A stretch of DNA of 64,000 nucleotides from Massospora cicadina (GCA_022478985.1 JAKSZP010009532.1:36512-100511); one strand, 5' to 3'. Positions 37,938 through 47,478 are shown, numbered from the stretch's first letter. Made by a program: numbers and translations. The notes: generated by a model not told the origin, from the sequence alone.

Positions 37938-38275
37938 TCAACAAGTTTGCTCCAGCTGAGAGATGCAGGCATTGGCTAGCTCAGCAAAATTACTTAAGTT
38001 TCTCATTTCATCCAACAGGGCATCTAGGGAGACCCTAGGGTCAAGTGGGACTTCATCCATTTGGAGTCTACATCCTTCAGCTACATTCTGAATTTGTTCA
38101 TGTAAAACAGCCAAGGCTGTCATCACATCCTTCTGCCAGGGGTCCTCAGGGCCGGCAGCAGTGGGGCTGAGGAACCTGGGGCCTGGGGGGTCCACGGGGA
38201 CCTTCTGGCCCTTTAGGCCCCTCATGCCCCATGGGGCCTTCAGGCCCCAAGGCCCTTCAGGACCTTCGCCCCTAG
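37938..38275 (-). pseudogene. Element II N-terminal Gag segment with collagen-like triplets and coiled coil
   Basis: Frame 37,938-38,225 encodes a Gly/Pro-rich start, then a helical, heptad-like segment (about residues 32-95) likely to form a coiled coil. Around 38,187-38,265 the minus strand encodes consecutive Gly-X-Y triplets in a neighbouring frame (GPE GPM GHE GPK GPE GPR), with one or more small indels separating them from the coiled-coil frame. The combination suggests a Gag with a collagen-like stretch before its coiled coil. The role of the triplets is unknown. Confidence 0.6.
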
Positions 38276-39019
38276 ATAGATAGTCACAGGAGGCCAGCTC
38301 TCAATAGTGTTGTTGTAGGGTCCCTACCAGATCCTCAACTTGGAGGAGGCGTTGATTTCAAATCGTTTTGAGGTGTTGGACGTTCTGACGCAGTTCATCC
38401 TCAAGATACCTGGAGATCCCGTGATCTAACGCCAATACTTGGTCTCAAACTTCATAATCCGCCATCAATTATCAATTATGGCCTTACAGTTATTGTGGAC
38501 AAAGGAGGAGGCTGCGTTATAGAAATTGACAAGATGGGTGTGTAGGGCCTGGGAGAGCCCCAGTTAGTGTGCGATTTCTTGATGGTGCAACCCAACCAGT
38601 TGGAGTAGGTGATGGATGGTGGGGTGAACAAAATGGCGGAGGTAACGTTTGGGGCCCAATATGAGCTCTGCTGGTGGCAGCTGGGCTGAGTCATAAAGGT
38701 CACACATGGTAGAGGGAATGGCGGATGCGTGGGAATGACTAGTGTGGGCACCTGCAGAGTATATGCAATTTATTAGTTGTGGGATTACCTCATTAAGGTT
38801 TTTGTATTGAAGTTGGTACTGACTTCCATTGATAGAAGGCAGGGTGAACTGGAAAGCGGCTCAAAATTCTAATATTTTGGCTTGAGCGGCCAGTATTTCA
38901 TGCCACGAGGTACTAAGCCATTGAACAACGCTTCTCAACTGACCAGCGGTTTGGTCTTCTAGGCTTCTAGTATTTTTCATTGTGATAGATGTTTTCACTC
39001 AGGACAGCTCGGAGCCCCC
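38276..39019 (-). other. Element II 5' leader and Gag start region
   Basis: Only a 91-codon frame (38,476-38,751, minus) without known motif is open. In minus sense the sequence just inside the 5' LTR reads GGGGGCTCCGAGCTG, which could be a decayed relative of the TGGTGCTCCC primer-binding site of element III. Confidence 0.45.
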
Positions 39020-39453
39020 TGTAGTGAGCACCACTCTTGTTTGAGCTAAAGTTCTCTAGACTGACGCCAAGGTCTGAAGGTGGCTCAAAGAGGCTAAGTT
39101 GCAGAAAAAAGGTCAAGAAGGAAGTGGAAAGCTGGGTAAGTTATTTGATATTTTATTAGGCTTAGAAGGATTCGATATTTATAGGGTGTGTTGGGACTTG
39201 GTGCCTTTTGAGGATCATTGGGGCCTCATCCATTCAGGATCTTTTCTGATCTTCCAGAATGTCCTCCTTGTGGGCATCCTCAATGGATGGTGTTGCTCAC
39301 CTGACTGAATGGGTCAAACTCCACCCCACGTGATTCAGGAATAGGGGAGGAGGATCCTGAATCTGATTTAGCTCAGTTAGGTTCGATGATCAAAATAGTA
39401 CAGCCTAATTCAGAAGGGGGAATTTGATTCAATTATTATCTCAAATTCTGACA
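39020..39453 (-). repeat. Element II 5' LTR
   Basis: Direct repeat of 32,926-33,345. It begins TGTAGTGAGC and ends TCTGACA on the plus strand. Confidence 0.92.
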
Positions 39454-39609
39454 TATAGATCTTAGCTTTGACTGCTTGGAAAAGAACTGGGCAACCTCCA
39501 TGATCTCCCTTATAAATTTTGATTCTAAGCAAATAAAGATTACTCTCTTTTTTACTTTTAAGTTAAATTAGTCTACCATAAATTGCTTAAGTATAAGATA
39601 ATGGATTTT
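39454..39609 (+). repeat. Element III 5' LTR, second block
   Basis: Matches about 47,735-47,880 (shared GATTCTAAGCAA and TTTAAGTTAAAT). Its last 16 bases form one arm of the duplication around X copy 3. Confidence 0.75.
39594..39609. repeat. Probable target-site duplication, left of X copy 3
   Basis: TAAGATAATGGATTTT matches TAAGATAGTGGAGTTT at 41,564-41,579 at 14 of 16 positions, exactly where the match to the element III LTR stops and resumes. Confidence 0.65.
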
Positions 39610-39612
39610 TAT

Positions 39613-40530
39613 TTAACTGAGGTAAGCCAACCAGGAGATAGGCATTACCAAGCTAAAAATGTAAACCAAAATAATGTAACTAATTGATTCAAACAAAACG
39701 CCCAAATGAGCAATTAAATGAATCACACTAAACAAAACAACCAACCAGGTGGGCAGCGGAAACTGCTTATCCCTCCATGGCGGAAGGGGAGGGGGGATCA
39801 TGGGCTCATCTTCAGCAGCAGCTATCTCTTCCCAGAGTAGGGTGCGTTTCAAGGCAGATAGAAAGGGCGTTAAGGCATTGACAGTATGTGGTTTTTTTTA
39901 GTACTAGATGGTAACAGTATGTGGTTTGATATCACTGATGATTGGTACTTCTGAGTAAGTGCCAACCATAAAAAAGGCAGTAATATATTTGGCTATAGTT
40001 TCTTCAGCTTTAATGCGGGCATTTGGTAATTTAACAAACGTTGCAGTGTTGGTTCAGGTGATTTTAGCTTTCAGATTCTGTGCTACAGTTACAAAGTTCT
40101 GGATAGCATTGGTAACATTTTTGTGAAGTTGTTTTACGTTAATCTTACTTTTTGGAATAAGATTTTCAGGGAAAAAGGAGGTGAAATTCCTCCTGCGAGT
40201 GCTGCCAATGATTTAGTAGCAGCTTTGTAGAGGGGAGGGCAATCTGGTGTGGCGGCTGCTTCTACTGCAAGCTGGTGGTCCTGTGGAATGGTTTGGCGTT
40301 TAGCTTTGCGGTATATAAACAAGGAGGGAATTCAGCATCCCATTTTACATTGCAGAACTGGTCGACTTGCAGCGATGGTTCTTCAATGATATTAACTGGT
40401 TCATCAATTTCATCCAAAAACTCCCATGGGTTCTGGAAAAATTGAATCAGAGAATCGGCATATAGTTGAGGATTGGTTGATTTGTTGGATGTTACATGGG
40501 ATTGGACTGGAGTCCAATTCTGCACTTAAT
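39613..40530 (-). pseudogene. Family X copy 3, region downstream of the CCHC knuckle
   Basis: Minus-strand frames 40,262-40,525, 40,134-40,322 and 39,613-39,852 follow the Gag-like part. The first is acidic (a Glu/Asp-rich block about residues 33-50). The second begins an Ala-rich segment that matches X copies 1 and 2. The third is 79 codons with a Pro-rich, acidic start and a hydrophobic stretch of about 35 residues (from about residue 35) resembling one or two membrane segments; X copy 1 has a partly similar frame at 5625-5861. The hydrophobic part may simply be translated 3' UTR, so a membrane role is not claimed. Confidence 0.45.
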
Positions 40531-40699
40531 TGGAAGATTCATGCGTAGCACTGGGGCACAATGGAGACTGATTGGTGGCTGCAGGTGCAGCTGCAGCAAC
40601 AGTCTTTGGGGGAGGGGAGGTAGAATTGTACTCCATGCCAGAATTGGTGCGGGGTGGGTGGCGGATTGGTGGCCATTGGACGAATTATCAGCGCCATCA

Positions 40700-41290
40700 G
40701 AAGCTGATAGATATAAGCACTTTTATTTTAAGTGGTCTAACATGAAACAGGATGGACAAATCGTCCATCTTTCCTCAACGTGGGCCCAGAATGGATGGTT
40801 GGGGGCAGATAGGATAGTGGCGCAAGGGGGAATTGTCAGCGCAATTTTGTTTGTTTCAAGACTGATCATGGCATATTCCCAAGGCCCAGAGAGGTGTGTG
40901 ACCCCATTTGAGACCACAAATTGCAAGATGGGGTTGTAGCTATAAGTTGCAAACTTTCCATCAGCTCCTGGTGGAGCACCTCAGGGAGAAGATGGGTAGG
41001 AAAACCAGCAAACTGAACCACCAAGGTGGTGTCCGCTGGGAGCCAGGTGCATGTTTCTGGGAGAGGTGTATCCTGGAAAACCAGGGGCACCGTTGCTACA
41101 GTGGCAGCATCAGCTTCACAAGTGAAACTGAGATCAAAATACCCCTTATAGGGGCGGAAGTCAATAAAACAGGCTGGTTTCATCACCGCCTGAGCCATTT
41201 TGATAATGGCTTAGTCGTTGTATGAGAAAAGTTTCTCATATTTGACCCTAAGGCCAAACGCATGTTGCTCCAAGGGAGCACCAGGGGGCA
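40700..41290 (-). pseudogene. Family X copy 3 ORF1-like protein with CCHC knuckle
   Basis: Frame 40,866-41,198 (110 codons) carries the diagnostic YKGYFDLSFTCEAD block (41,118-41,155), a TTLVVQFAGFP block (about 41,000-41,035) and helices, in the same order as GWLDLGF and IFLTFDFLP in the LINE ORF1 (RRM/DUF4283-like Gag). A frame change leads to VVSNGVTHLSGPWEY (about 40,870-40,925) and then to CPSCFMLDHLK-stop-KC (about 40,708-40,755), which has the exact CX2CX4HX4C spacing of a zinc knuckle with a TAA inside. The homology to LINE ORF1 is my inference from order and spacing. It extends upstream of the listed ATG in the same frame to about 41,290, with one stop. Confidence 0.65.
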
Positions 41291-41427
41291 GCGGGGCACT
41301 GCTTGGGATTGCACGAGGTGGGTGTCAAGATCCTTGGGAGAAACAAAACATCCCATGGGTTTGGTATGACTTGGTGAGACAGTTCGAGCGCGTTTTACTG
41401 TCAGATGGAAAATGGCGGGTGGAGTTT

Positions 41428-41458
41428 TGCCAGCTGCCCCAGTGTGGGGCAGCTGGCA
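41428..41458 (-). repeat. GC-rich perfect hairpin at the X copy 3 5' end
   Basis: Two perfect 14-base arms (TGCCAGCTGCCCCA and its complement, 41,428-41,441 and 41,445-41,458) around a 3-base loop. A degenerate counterpart is present in X copy 4 at 48,538-48,567 and traces in copy 2 near 20,880-20,930. Confidence 0.85.
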
Positions 41459-41563
41459 GGAAATCCAATGACATCAGAGCGAAACTACAGCGGGCAATTA
41501 GGTTTTACTTTTATTAACTGTAAAAATTGCTCAGAAAGTTACACTGAGCGTAAAGAGAGTCTT

Positions 41564-41721
41564 TAAGATAGTGGAGTTTGGTCTCCAGAGATGCTAATCT
41601 GAGTAAAGTTTTTCCGGACAAGGAAAGCAATTAAGTAAAAATCCATCATCCAGGAACTTTGGGTTTCTGGCCTTTAAATTACAAAGGGACAAGTGGTCTA
41701 AACATTTTGTCTTAGAAAAAC
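41564..41721 (+). repeat. Element III 5' LTR, third block
   Basis: Matches about 47,870-48,023 (shared CAAGTGGTCTAAAC and AAGGAAAGCAA). The first 16 bases are the right copy of the X copy 3 duplication. Confidence 0.75.
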
Positions 41722-41733
41722 TGGTGCTCCCTT
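41722..41733 (+). promoter_or_regulatory. Element III primer-binding site (probable)
   Basis: TGGTGCTCCCTT directly follows the point where the two LTRs of element III stop matching. TGG is the expected complement of the tRNA CCA end. The priming tRNA was not identified. Confidence 0.55.
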
Positions 41734-42985
41734 CCAGGTTTACACTGAGTTCACGGTGCAACCATTATACAATGATTAATAACAATTATACATTAGATTT
41801 CTCTCTGGATCAAAAACGCCTTAACTTTATTGCAAATTTACCCGCTGTAATACATGGGATAGAACAACGAATTTTGCCATTGAGCAACATCAACTTGAAC
41901 TTTGTGATGCAATCACTGATCTAAAAAGCGAAATTTGGCAGTTGATCCCGCTCATTGCCACCAAGTTGGCCCTTTGTGCCACTCATGAGCAGGTAAGTTC
42001 AATATTTAAGGATATCAACGACTTATAAAGCCAGATGGACGCTCTCCACCCTCACGTATCTCCCAACGTTAGCAGTTCCTCTTCAGGTGAAACCACACCA
42101 CTAGTGTCCATTCACATCATTTGGCCATCACCCTTAGTGGCACATTCCAACCGTTGTTCTTAGAGAAGTACGTCCCAGGCGAAGGGAAATCTTCTCTTTC
42201 CTGTTTTGTGTCTAAAATTGCTATTGAGGAAGCACCAATACCCAAAGGATCTGACATCTAACCAACTGTCTTAGTTGCATAGCTCAATATATTATGGTAA
42301 CTCATCTAATGCATTGTCGTAAATGGGTGACGCCAAGGCTGCTTTGCTAAGGGAATTCAGGAGCGACTTAACTTTAATTTAACCAAAAGCAATCATTTTT
42401 GGGCATAAGCCTTAATTGGTTAGAAACTGTCACTGAGTTTGCTCACTGTTTTTACCTTGGGGCTCAAAGGTTGGTTGCTAGAAACATCTTACTTTAGATG
42501 ATGATATCACTGCTTTGTTTATGGCATTTTTAAATATGCCTAACATTCTACTTTATCTTAAAGCGGTTAAGTTTAACAGGACTCACTCCTCCATACCAAT
42601 TAAGCCATTTTGAGATTTTGGCTGACCTAATCAAACCCACTGGGCCTCCTTGCTTTAACAATACAAGCCCTCTGCCCCAAGGGTTAGCAGTTACACCCCC
42701 CAAGTCGCCTACCTCAAATTATCCTGAACTTTTTTCAAGAAAAAAAAACCATACTGTAGACACTTGTTGCATCTTTCTACGTAGGTATTCAAAATACCAG
42801 TCAATATAGGGCAGGAGGCTCCCTATGATGACGACAATCAAGTTCCTCAAGACCCTTATATTAGCTCTAATCCTAAACAAAGCACCTCAGGATGCTTTGT
42901 GTTAGCGGCGCCTGCAGAAGTCAACGTACCCCTTTTTATCCAAAGATTTAAAGATCCTCAGCGTTCCTATTTTTATGTTAGTCAG
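41724..42985 (+). pseudogene. Element III Gag, broken
   Basis: Many stops, but about 42,400-42,560 encodes TEFAHCFYLGAQ and ILTLDDDITALFMAFL, matching TEFICRFYAQVQ and ITLDDTITTVISAL in element II Gag. The 66-codon frame at 41,724-41,924 is the likely N-terminal remnant. No zinc knuckle could be found before the solo-LTR insertion at 42,986. Gag would form the particle shell. Confidence 0.65.
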
Positions 42986-43080
42986 TGTTGTGAATTCAGT
43001 TGACCACATTATCCATCACGTTTGCTGATTAGAATTTCAAAGATTGTTAAAAGCAATCTATTGTTCAGCAATGGTTGCTG

Positions 43081-43240
43081 ACTAAATTAATATTCAAAAT
43101 TAACTAAAGGATATAATCTGACAATTAATTCAATTAATATTTCATTGGGGATCATCCCTGACTAAATTGTTAGTTGTAATTAACCAAAGAATATAATCCA
43201 ATGATTGGTTTTATTGATATTTCATCGGGCATCATCCCTG
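43081..43240. repeat. Two-unit 80-bp tandem repeat
   Basis: Units 43,081-43,160 and 43,161-43,240 both start ACTAAATT and end ATCATCCCTG, with about a quarter of positions changed and no indels. Confidence 0.85.
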
Positions 43241-43352
43241 ACAATGTTGATTAGGCAATTTGATGAGGGTTTGATTGCCAATAGTCAGATTACCATAGTG
43301 TATCGTTCATTAAGTGGATCTGAACAAAAAGGGTCATTTTTACGAAGTTACT

Positions 43353-43370
43353 GAAGCGTTTTAACGCTTC
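43353..43370. repeat. Perfect 8-bp-arm palindrome
   Basis: GAAGCGTT-TT-AACGCTTC inside the probable solo LTR. It could be a factor-binding site or a small stem; function unknown. Confidence 0.7.
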
Positions 43371-43594
43371 TTTTAGCAGTAGCTAGTAGTCATAATCAGG
43401 TAATATGGCCCCTCAGCCCATCTGTGTATGGTTCCTAACACAAGTGGATGGTTGCTGATCTGTGAAAGGTTAACTTCTGAGGATTAACTAAAACAAAGGC
43501 ATTCACCATCTTAAGAAGTTAATCCTAAGGGTTAAAAGTATCAGGAGATCAATCAGTTGATCTTCAGAGAATTTCCTGAAAAGTTGTCCGCCTT

Positions 43595-43630
43595 CTGCCT
43601 ATATAAGCCCCTAGCATTCTCTAATAAAAA
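43595..43630 (+). promoter_or_regulatory. TATA-like promoter and polyadenylation signal of the probable solo LTR
   Basis: CTATATAAGC followed closely by CTAATAAAAAAC. The close spacing is common in compact LTR promoters. Confidence 0.45.
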
Positions 43631-44017
43631 ACAGCATTAAACTAAAATATAGTTATTAATTTACTTCTAAATTGAAGATTGAAGGGAAAATAAGTCCCTA
43701 GTTGCTTTTCTCAAATACTGTTTATCAGAGTATTCGTTGCCACCTATTTTTAAGACTCAACCTACTAGTTTTTATCATACAACTAGCGTTTTTGATATTA
43801 TTCAACAACCATCCTGTTCAGTAAACTACCAATAAGCTTACAGTCATTTACCCAATCAATTCTTGGAGGTCAGTTCCTTTATGGTTAGCAAGAGCAGGCA
43901 GACAATAATTTTAAAAACATTGAACAGCCCTGAGCATGGCCACGGCAAAATCCTCTGCTTTCTTCATTACAAATCCCACATGAAAGGTTACTAGCTGATA
44001 ATTATACTTTCTGCTCT

Positions 44018-44296
44018 TTGGTGGTTCAAGTAGAGGTAGTCATTCATAAGGTTAAAGTATTGGTGAAAATTGATACTGGCTCACCAGGCAACAATGTATC
44101 CTTTCGACTTATCCAAAAAATAAAAACGGCTCCAAACTTGATACATGACGCTGAATATGGGATGGCTGGTACTCAGATGACTAAAGCAATTGGTGCGTAT
44201 TCTGCCTTAACTCTCCGATTTTGGAAAGCTTCAAATTACTGCCCCACTATTAATTTTAGGATGATAATTATGAGTTGCTTATTGGAGTGCAACTGA
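44018..44296 (+). pseudogene. Element III aspartic protease
   Basis: A 92-codon open frame with KIDTGSPGNNVS (Asp codon 44,072-44,074), the retropepsin active-site loop, and the EYGMAG and IGAYSALTLRF blocks shared with element II. It is the right size for a retroviral-type protease domain and is open throughout, so this domain alone may be undamaged. It has no start of its own in an intact polyprotein; upstream Gag is broken by stops and by the solo LTR. Confidence 0.75.
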
Positions 44297-44363
44297 TGCG
44301 GGAGGTTAATTGCATCATCAATCTTAATAAGAAATCCCTTCACTATTAGGCTATTGGATCCCA

Positions 44364-44897
44364 TTGATATATGACCTCCCACTCAAAGTTAAAGGAGCCC
44401 TGAAAATGAACCTGTCTCCTGGAATATTCGTCTTCATTTGTAAAGAGGAATATCATATCTTAGGAGAAAAAAGTAAGTATCCACTGAGGCTGTGGACGCC
44501 AAAGATGGAATTTCTATATATATACCCCTCATCCTATTACAATACCCTCTGGCTCACAAGTGATTGTGGATATGGGGATCAAGATTTTCACCCATTCAAA
44601 TCAAATTTTTTAGCTAAGTGGACATCCAAACCCTTCAAAATAGAAGCATTGACCTGCCCAGGGGTTTTGGATCCTGCCTATGGAAAATCTATCTCTATTT
44701 TATTAGGGCATCTAGCTAACCAAACCCTACAAGACCCTTGGCATGCCCCTATTGCTTATATAAAATTATGTCCCATTGAGAATATAGCCAATGTGAGTTT
44801 TTTTTGGCTCTTTGCAAATTTTGGATTCAATACCAAACTCCTCATAGCGCAGGTCAAAAGTAGAATTGGGGATGATCTCACCTCTAAAAAACGCTAG
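44364..44897 (+). pseudogene. Element III protease-RT spacer region
   Basis: A 177-codon open frame, the longest in this element. Its PGVLDPAYGKSISILLGHLA block (about 44,650-44,720) matches a block in element II near 36,110-36,180. In Ty3/gypsy polyproteins this stretch lies between protease and reverse transcriptase; its function is unclear. It is aromatic-rich (Tyr, Trp, Phe) and ends in a stop before the RT. Confidence 0.7.
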
Positions 44898-44944
44898 AAC
44901 GTCAAAGAACTCCTTGAGGAGTATGGTAATACTTTTCCTCATGA

Positions 44945-45610
44945 TTAAGTGACTATAGAAAAATGTCTGGGGTAATACACAAAATTGAGACTGAGGTTTA
45001 CCCTCCGTTAAAATCCCAGCCATACCACAAATACAAAGTTGAGGAAGCTCAAGTGGCCCTAGGCTAAAGCAACTGTTGGAAGCAGGGTTACTCAAGCCTT
45101 CTAAAAGCCTATGTGCTTCCCCACTCTAATTAATTAAAAAAAAGGATGGTGGCCACCGTGTTTTCATGGATTATTGCCGCTTCAATTCAATTACAAGAAT
45201 AGCTACACATTGCCGCGTATAGATGACTCCTTACACTTGATGTCAGGTTCCCACTATTTTTAAGGTATGGATCTCGCCAGTGGGAGCTGGCAAGTCGATT
45301 TATTGCCAGAGGATTAGGAAAAATGCGCTTTATTCACAATTGAAGAATTGTTTGAGCCCATTAAAATGCTGAAGGGGTTATGTAACGCTCATGTTACCTT
45401 CCAATGAACCACGGTTAGAATTTTAGGTGTTTTAGTACAGTCTTGTATGTTGGTTTATCTTGAAGGTATTACCATTTTTTCAAGAACCTCTACTAAGCAC
45501 ATAGATCATCTTCAGCAAATTTTTAAAGCAGTTGCGGAAAGCCTCATTAAAGATAAAGCCACCAAATTACTCCTTTTTTTAAAGCGAAATGGGTTTTTTA
45601 GCCCATAAGG
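44945..45610 (+). pseudogene. Element III reverse transcriptase, catalytic box destroyed
   Basis: Motif A remains (GMDLASGSWQVDLLPED, about 45,265-45,315), as does EKCAFTIEELF. The motif that should read Y-x-D-D reads YLEG (45,456-45,467), so both metal-binding acidic residues of motif C are altered. There are also stops and frame changes. Following blocks (ITIFSRTSTKHIDHL) confirm the register. Confidence 0.83.
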
Positions 45611-45859
45611 TAGGTAAAGATGGTTTATTCCCTATGGACGATAAGGTTATGGCCATTTCTAAGATGTCCACCCCTAAATCCCTACGAGCAGTACAGGTTT
45701 TTTTTGGCAATGGTGGGATACTATATCCAGTTTATTCCCCACTTTGCCAACACCTTTGAGCCTCTATAATATTTACTGAAGAAAGGGATACCCTTACATT
45801 GGAAAAAGGAATGACAGCAGGCCTTTGACCTGCTACGCATCTCTCTCTCCCACTCCAGT

Positions 45860-46300
45860 ACTTATACATCCTAATCTTAAGAAACTTTTTCTCCTCTTTA
45901 CCAATGCTAGCAATATAGCCATTAGAGACATTCAATTGCATCATAAAATACTTAGAACATCCTATTCCCTATTATCGCAAAACTCTAACCAGATCTGAAC
46001 GCAACTTTAGCATTATGGAACATGAATGCTTGACAGTCCTACTGGCTATTAAACCTTTTTATTCTTATCTATATGGGAAACGTTCCTCTATAATTATTGA
46101 CCATGCTTCCCTGCAATGGCTTCAGCAAATGAAGGATCAGACGGGAGGTTAGCCTGCTGGGTGTTAAAACTTCAAAACTACGACTTTTCAATTATTCAAT
46201 GACCTGGGCTAATACACCAAAACGTGGGTTGCCTATCCCAGCTTCACATATTATCTTTAACTTACCCTGAAGAGGATCAACTCTACAATCTTTTAATTTA
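45860..46300 (+). pseudogene. Element III RNase H, broken
   Basis: Short pieces only: TNASNIAI at about 45,900, SLQWLQQMKD-like coding at about 46,110-46,140 (as in element II, 34,700-34,730) and a QNYDFSII block at about 46,175. Stops occur in every frame. Identification rests on order and similarity to element II. Confidence 0.7.
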
Positions 46301-46559
46301 ATTGCAACTATGGGAAGATGAATCCACGACCCTATAAAAGAGATTAGCAAAAAGTTTGGCAAATCTTCAAGTCAAAAATGGCCAACTTTACAAACTTGTT
46401 TCCTAAAAATGGTTGCCCTATGTATAACCTTTGGCTCAAACTGACGACATATTGGAGGTAAATTGACAAGTTGGTCATGAGAGAATTCAGAAAAACTACA
46501 AGAGGCTCAAGAATAATGCTACTAGAAAGAGATGCTTGTGTCAATCCAGGATGTATTAG

Positions 46560-47175
46560 AGTCTTGCCTGGTATGTAAAAGTCAAGCCTGACCTAATCCC
46601 CAATCTCATTATCCAGTAGTTTTACCTTGTGAACCCTTCAATACTATTGGCATTGATGTTGTGGTACCTCTTCCTTGAGCCTCTAATGGTCATTAATTCC
46701 TCCTTCTAGCTGTGGATCATTTAACTAAGTGGCTCTAAGCTGTATCACTACCATCCGCTTTGGAAAAAGCTACCATCACCTCTTTAATTAATCAGATTAT
46801 AACCCTGCATACATGCCCTAACATAATTCTCTCCAATAATGGCCTGAATTCCCAATTAACTCTGGTGATTGATCTAGATAAACTGATGGTATCCACCCAG
46901 GTATTTTCCACTCCAAACCATCCTGAAACTAATGAAATGGTAGAGCGGGTAAATGGCACTCTAACTGCCACCCTCAGAAAATGGCCATGAACAACTTTAT
47001 TCACTGGCCCCTATATTTTCCTAATGCGATTATGGCCTACAGAATAAGCTATCACCAAATAAGTTTAGATGCGCCCTTCCAGGCTTTGTATGGAAGAAAT
47101 CCACAGTTGCCCTCTAAAGTTCAGTCCATGTTGGATCAAGCTTTACCTGATGCTCCTGAAGTTACTATGTGAAGA
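46560..47175 (+). pseudogene. Element III integrase, broken
   Basis: IGIDVVVPLP (about 46,645-46,675) keeps the first Asp; LLAVDHLTKW follows. Frame 46,760-46,990 (76 codons) shows LSNNGLNSQL, where the second catalytic Asp is Asn, and EMVERVNGTLTATL with the Glu. Frame 46,981-47,172 holds the downstream ALYGRNPQLPS block. A frame change joins the two. No activity is expected. Confidence 0.82.
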
Positions 47176-47478
47176 ATTTCCAATGATATAATCTGACTCC
47201 AGGCTCTAGCTTCCAAGTTTTAACTTCTACATCTAGTAGAGAAAAAGTTGTTTTAATGAAAAAATGAACCTCTGCACACCTTCCAGATAGGTGGCCTAGT
47301 CCTTGTCTAACACCAATTTTTGGGAGGTCGTGATAACAAATTGAGCATAAATGATTGGAGCCCTACAAAGTCATTTATAAATGGGGCAACAAACATTCAA
47401 TTTTAGAGGTCATTTAGGGTATTGTGTTAAATTGCGTACATAGTTGTTTTCTCAGTCTGTTCCCCCTACGCCAAGATC

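Larger units (their letters stand above)
32926..39453 (-). mobile_element. Ty3/gypsy element II, complete structure, inserted into element III LTR
   Basis: A 6.5-kb minus-strand element with LTRs at 32,926-33,345 and 39,020-39,453, both with TG...CA ends. Minus-strand order: collagen-like and coiled-coil N-terminal Gag, Gag core with zinc knuckle, protease, reverse transcriptase, RNase H, integrase, polypurine tract. It is the best preserved LTR element of the window but has lost the protease Asp, the first integrase Asp and several reading-frame joins. The five-base flanks (CCAAT, TATAG) do not match; comparison with the element III 3' LTR suggests that roughly ten target bases are missing at the junction. 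Confidence 0.9.
39610..41563 (-). mobile_element. Family X, copy 3: ORF1-only LINE-like element inserted in element III LTR
   Basis: A 1.95-kb minus-strand insertion defined by the break in the element III LTR and by a 16-bp imperfect duplication. It encodes an ORF1/Gag-like protein and shows no trace of endonuclease, reverse transcriptase or RNase H. Its 5' part has a strong GC-rich hairpin; its 3' end lacks a long poly(A). The combination suggests a non-autonomous element mobilised by a LINE. Confidence 0.7.
42986..43842 (+). mobile_element. Probable solo LTR inserted in element III
   Basis: An 857-bp non-coding block with TG...CA ends (TGTTGTGAATTC to AAGCTTACA), flanked by GTCAG and GTCAT (one mismatch). 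It separates element III Gag from protease. Inside are a TATA-like CTATATAAGC (about 43,599-43,608), an AATAAA-type signal about 25 bases further on (near 43,622), a two-copy 80-bp tandem repeat and a perfect palindrome. No second copy exists in the window, so this rests on ends, duplication and internal signals. An alternative right end (GTCAG at 43,869) lacks a CA terminus. Confidence 0.5.

Noticed and set aside
32921..39458. Five-base target duplication around element II
   Set aside because: The flanks read CCAAT and TATAG; they do not match, and the corresponding stretch of the element III 3' LTR suggests a small loss at the junction.
39613..39852. Membrane protein gene at the distal end of X copy 3
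   Set aside because: The hydrophobic frame is short, lies at the extreme 3' end and is only weakly matched in X copy 1, so translated 3' UTR is as likely.
40496..40939. 147-codon plus-strand open frame
   Set aside because: It lies opposite the X copy 3 ORF1-like gene, whose minus-strand motifs (HLSG block, CCHC spacing) recur in other X copies; the plus frame has no such support.
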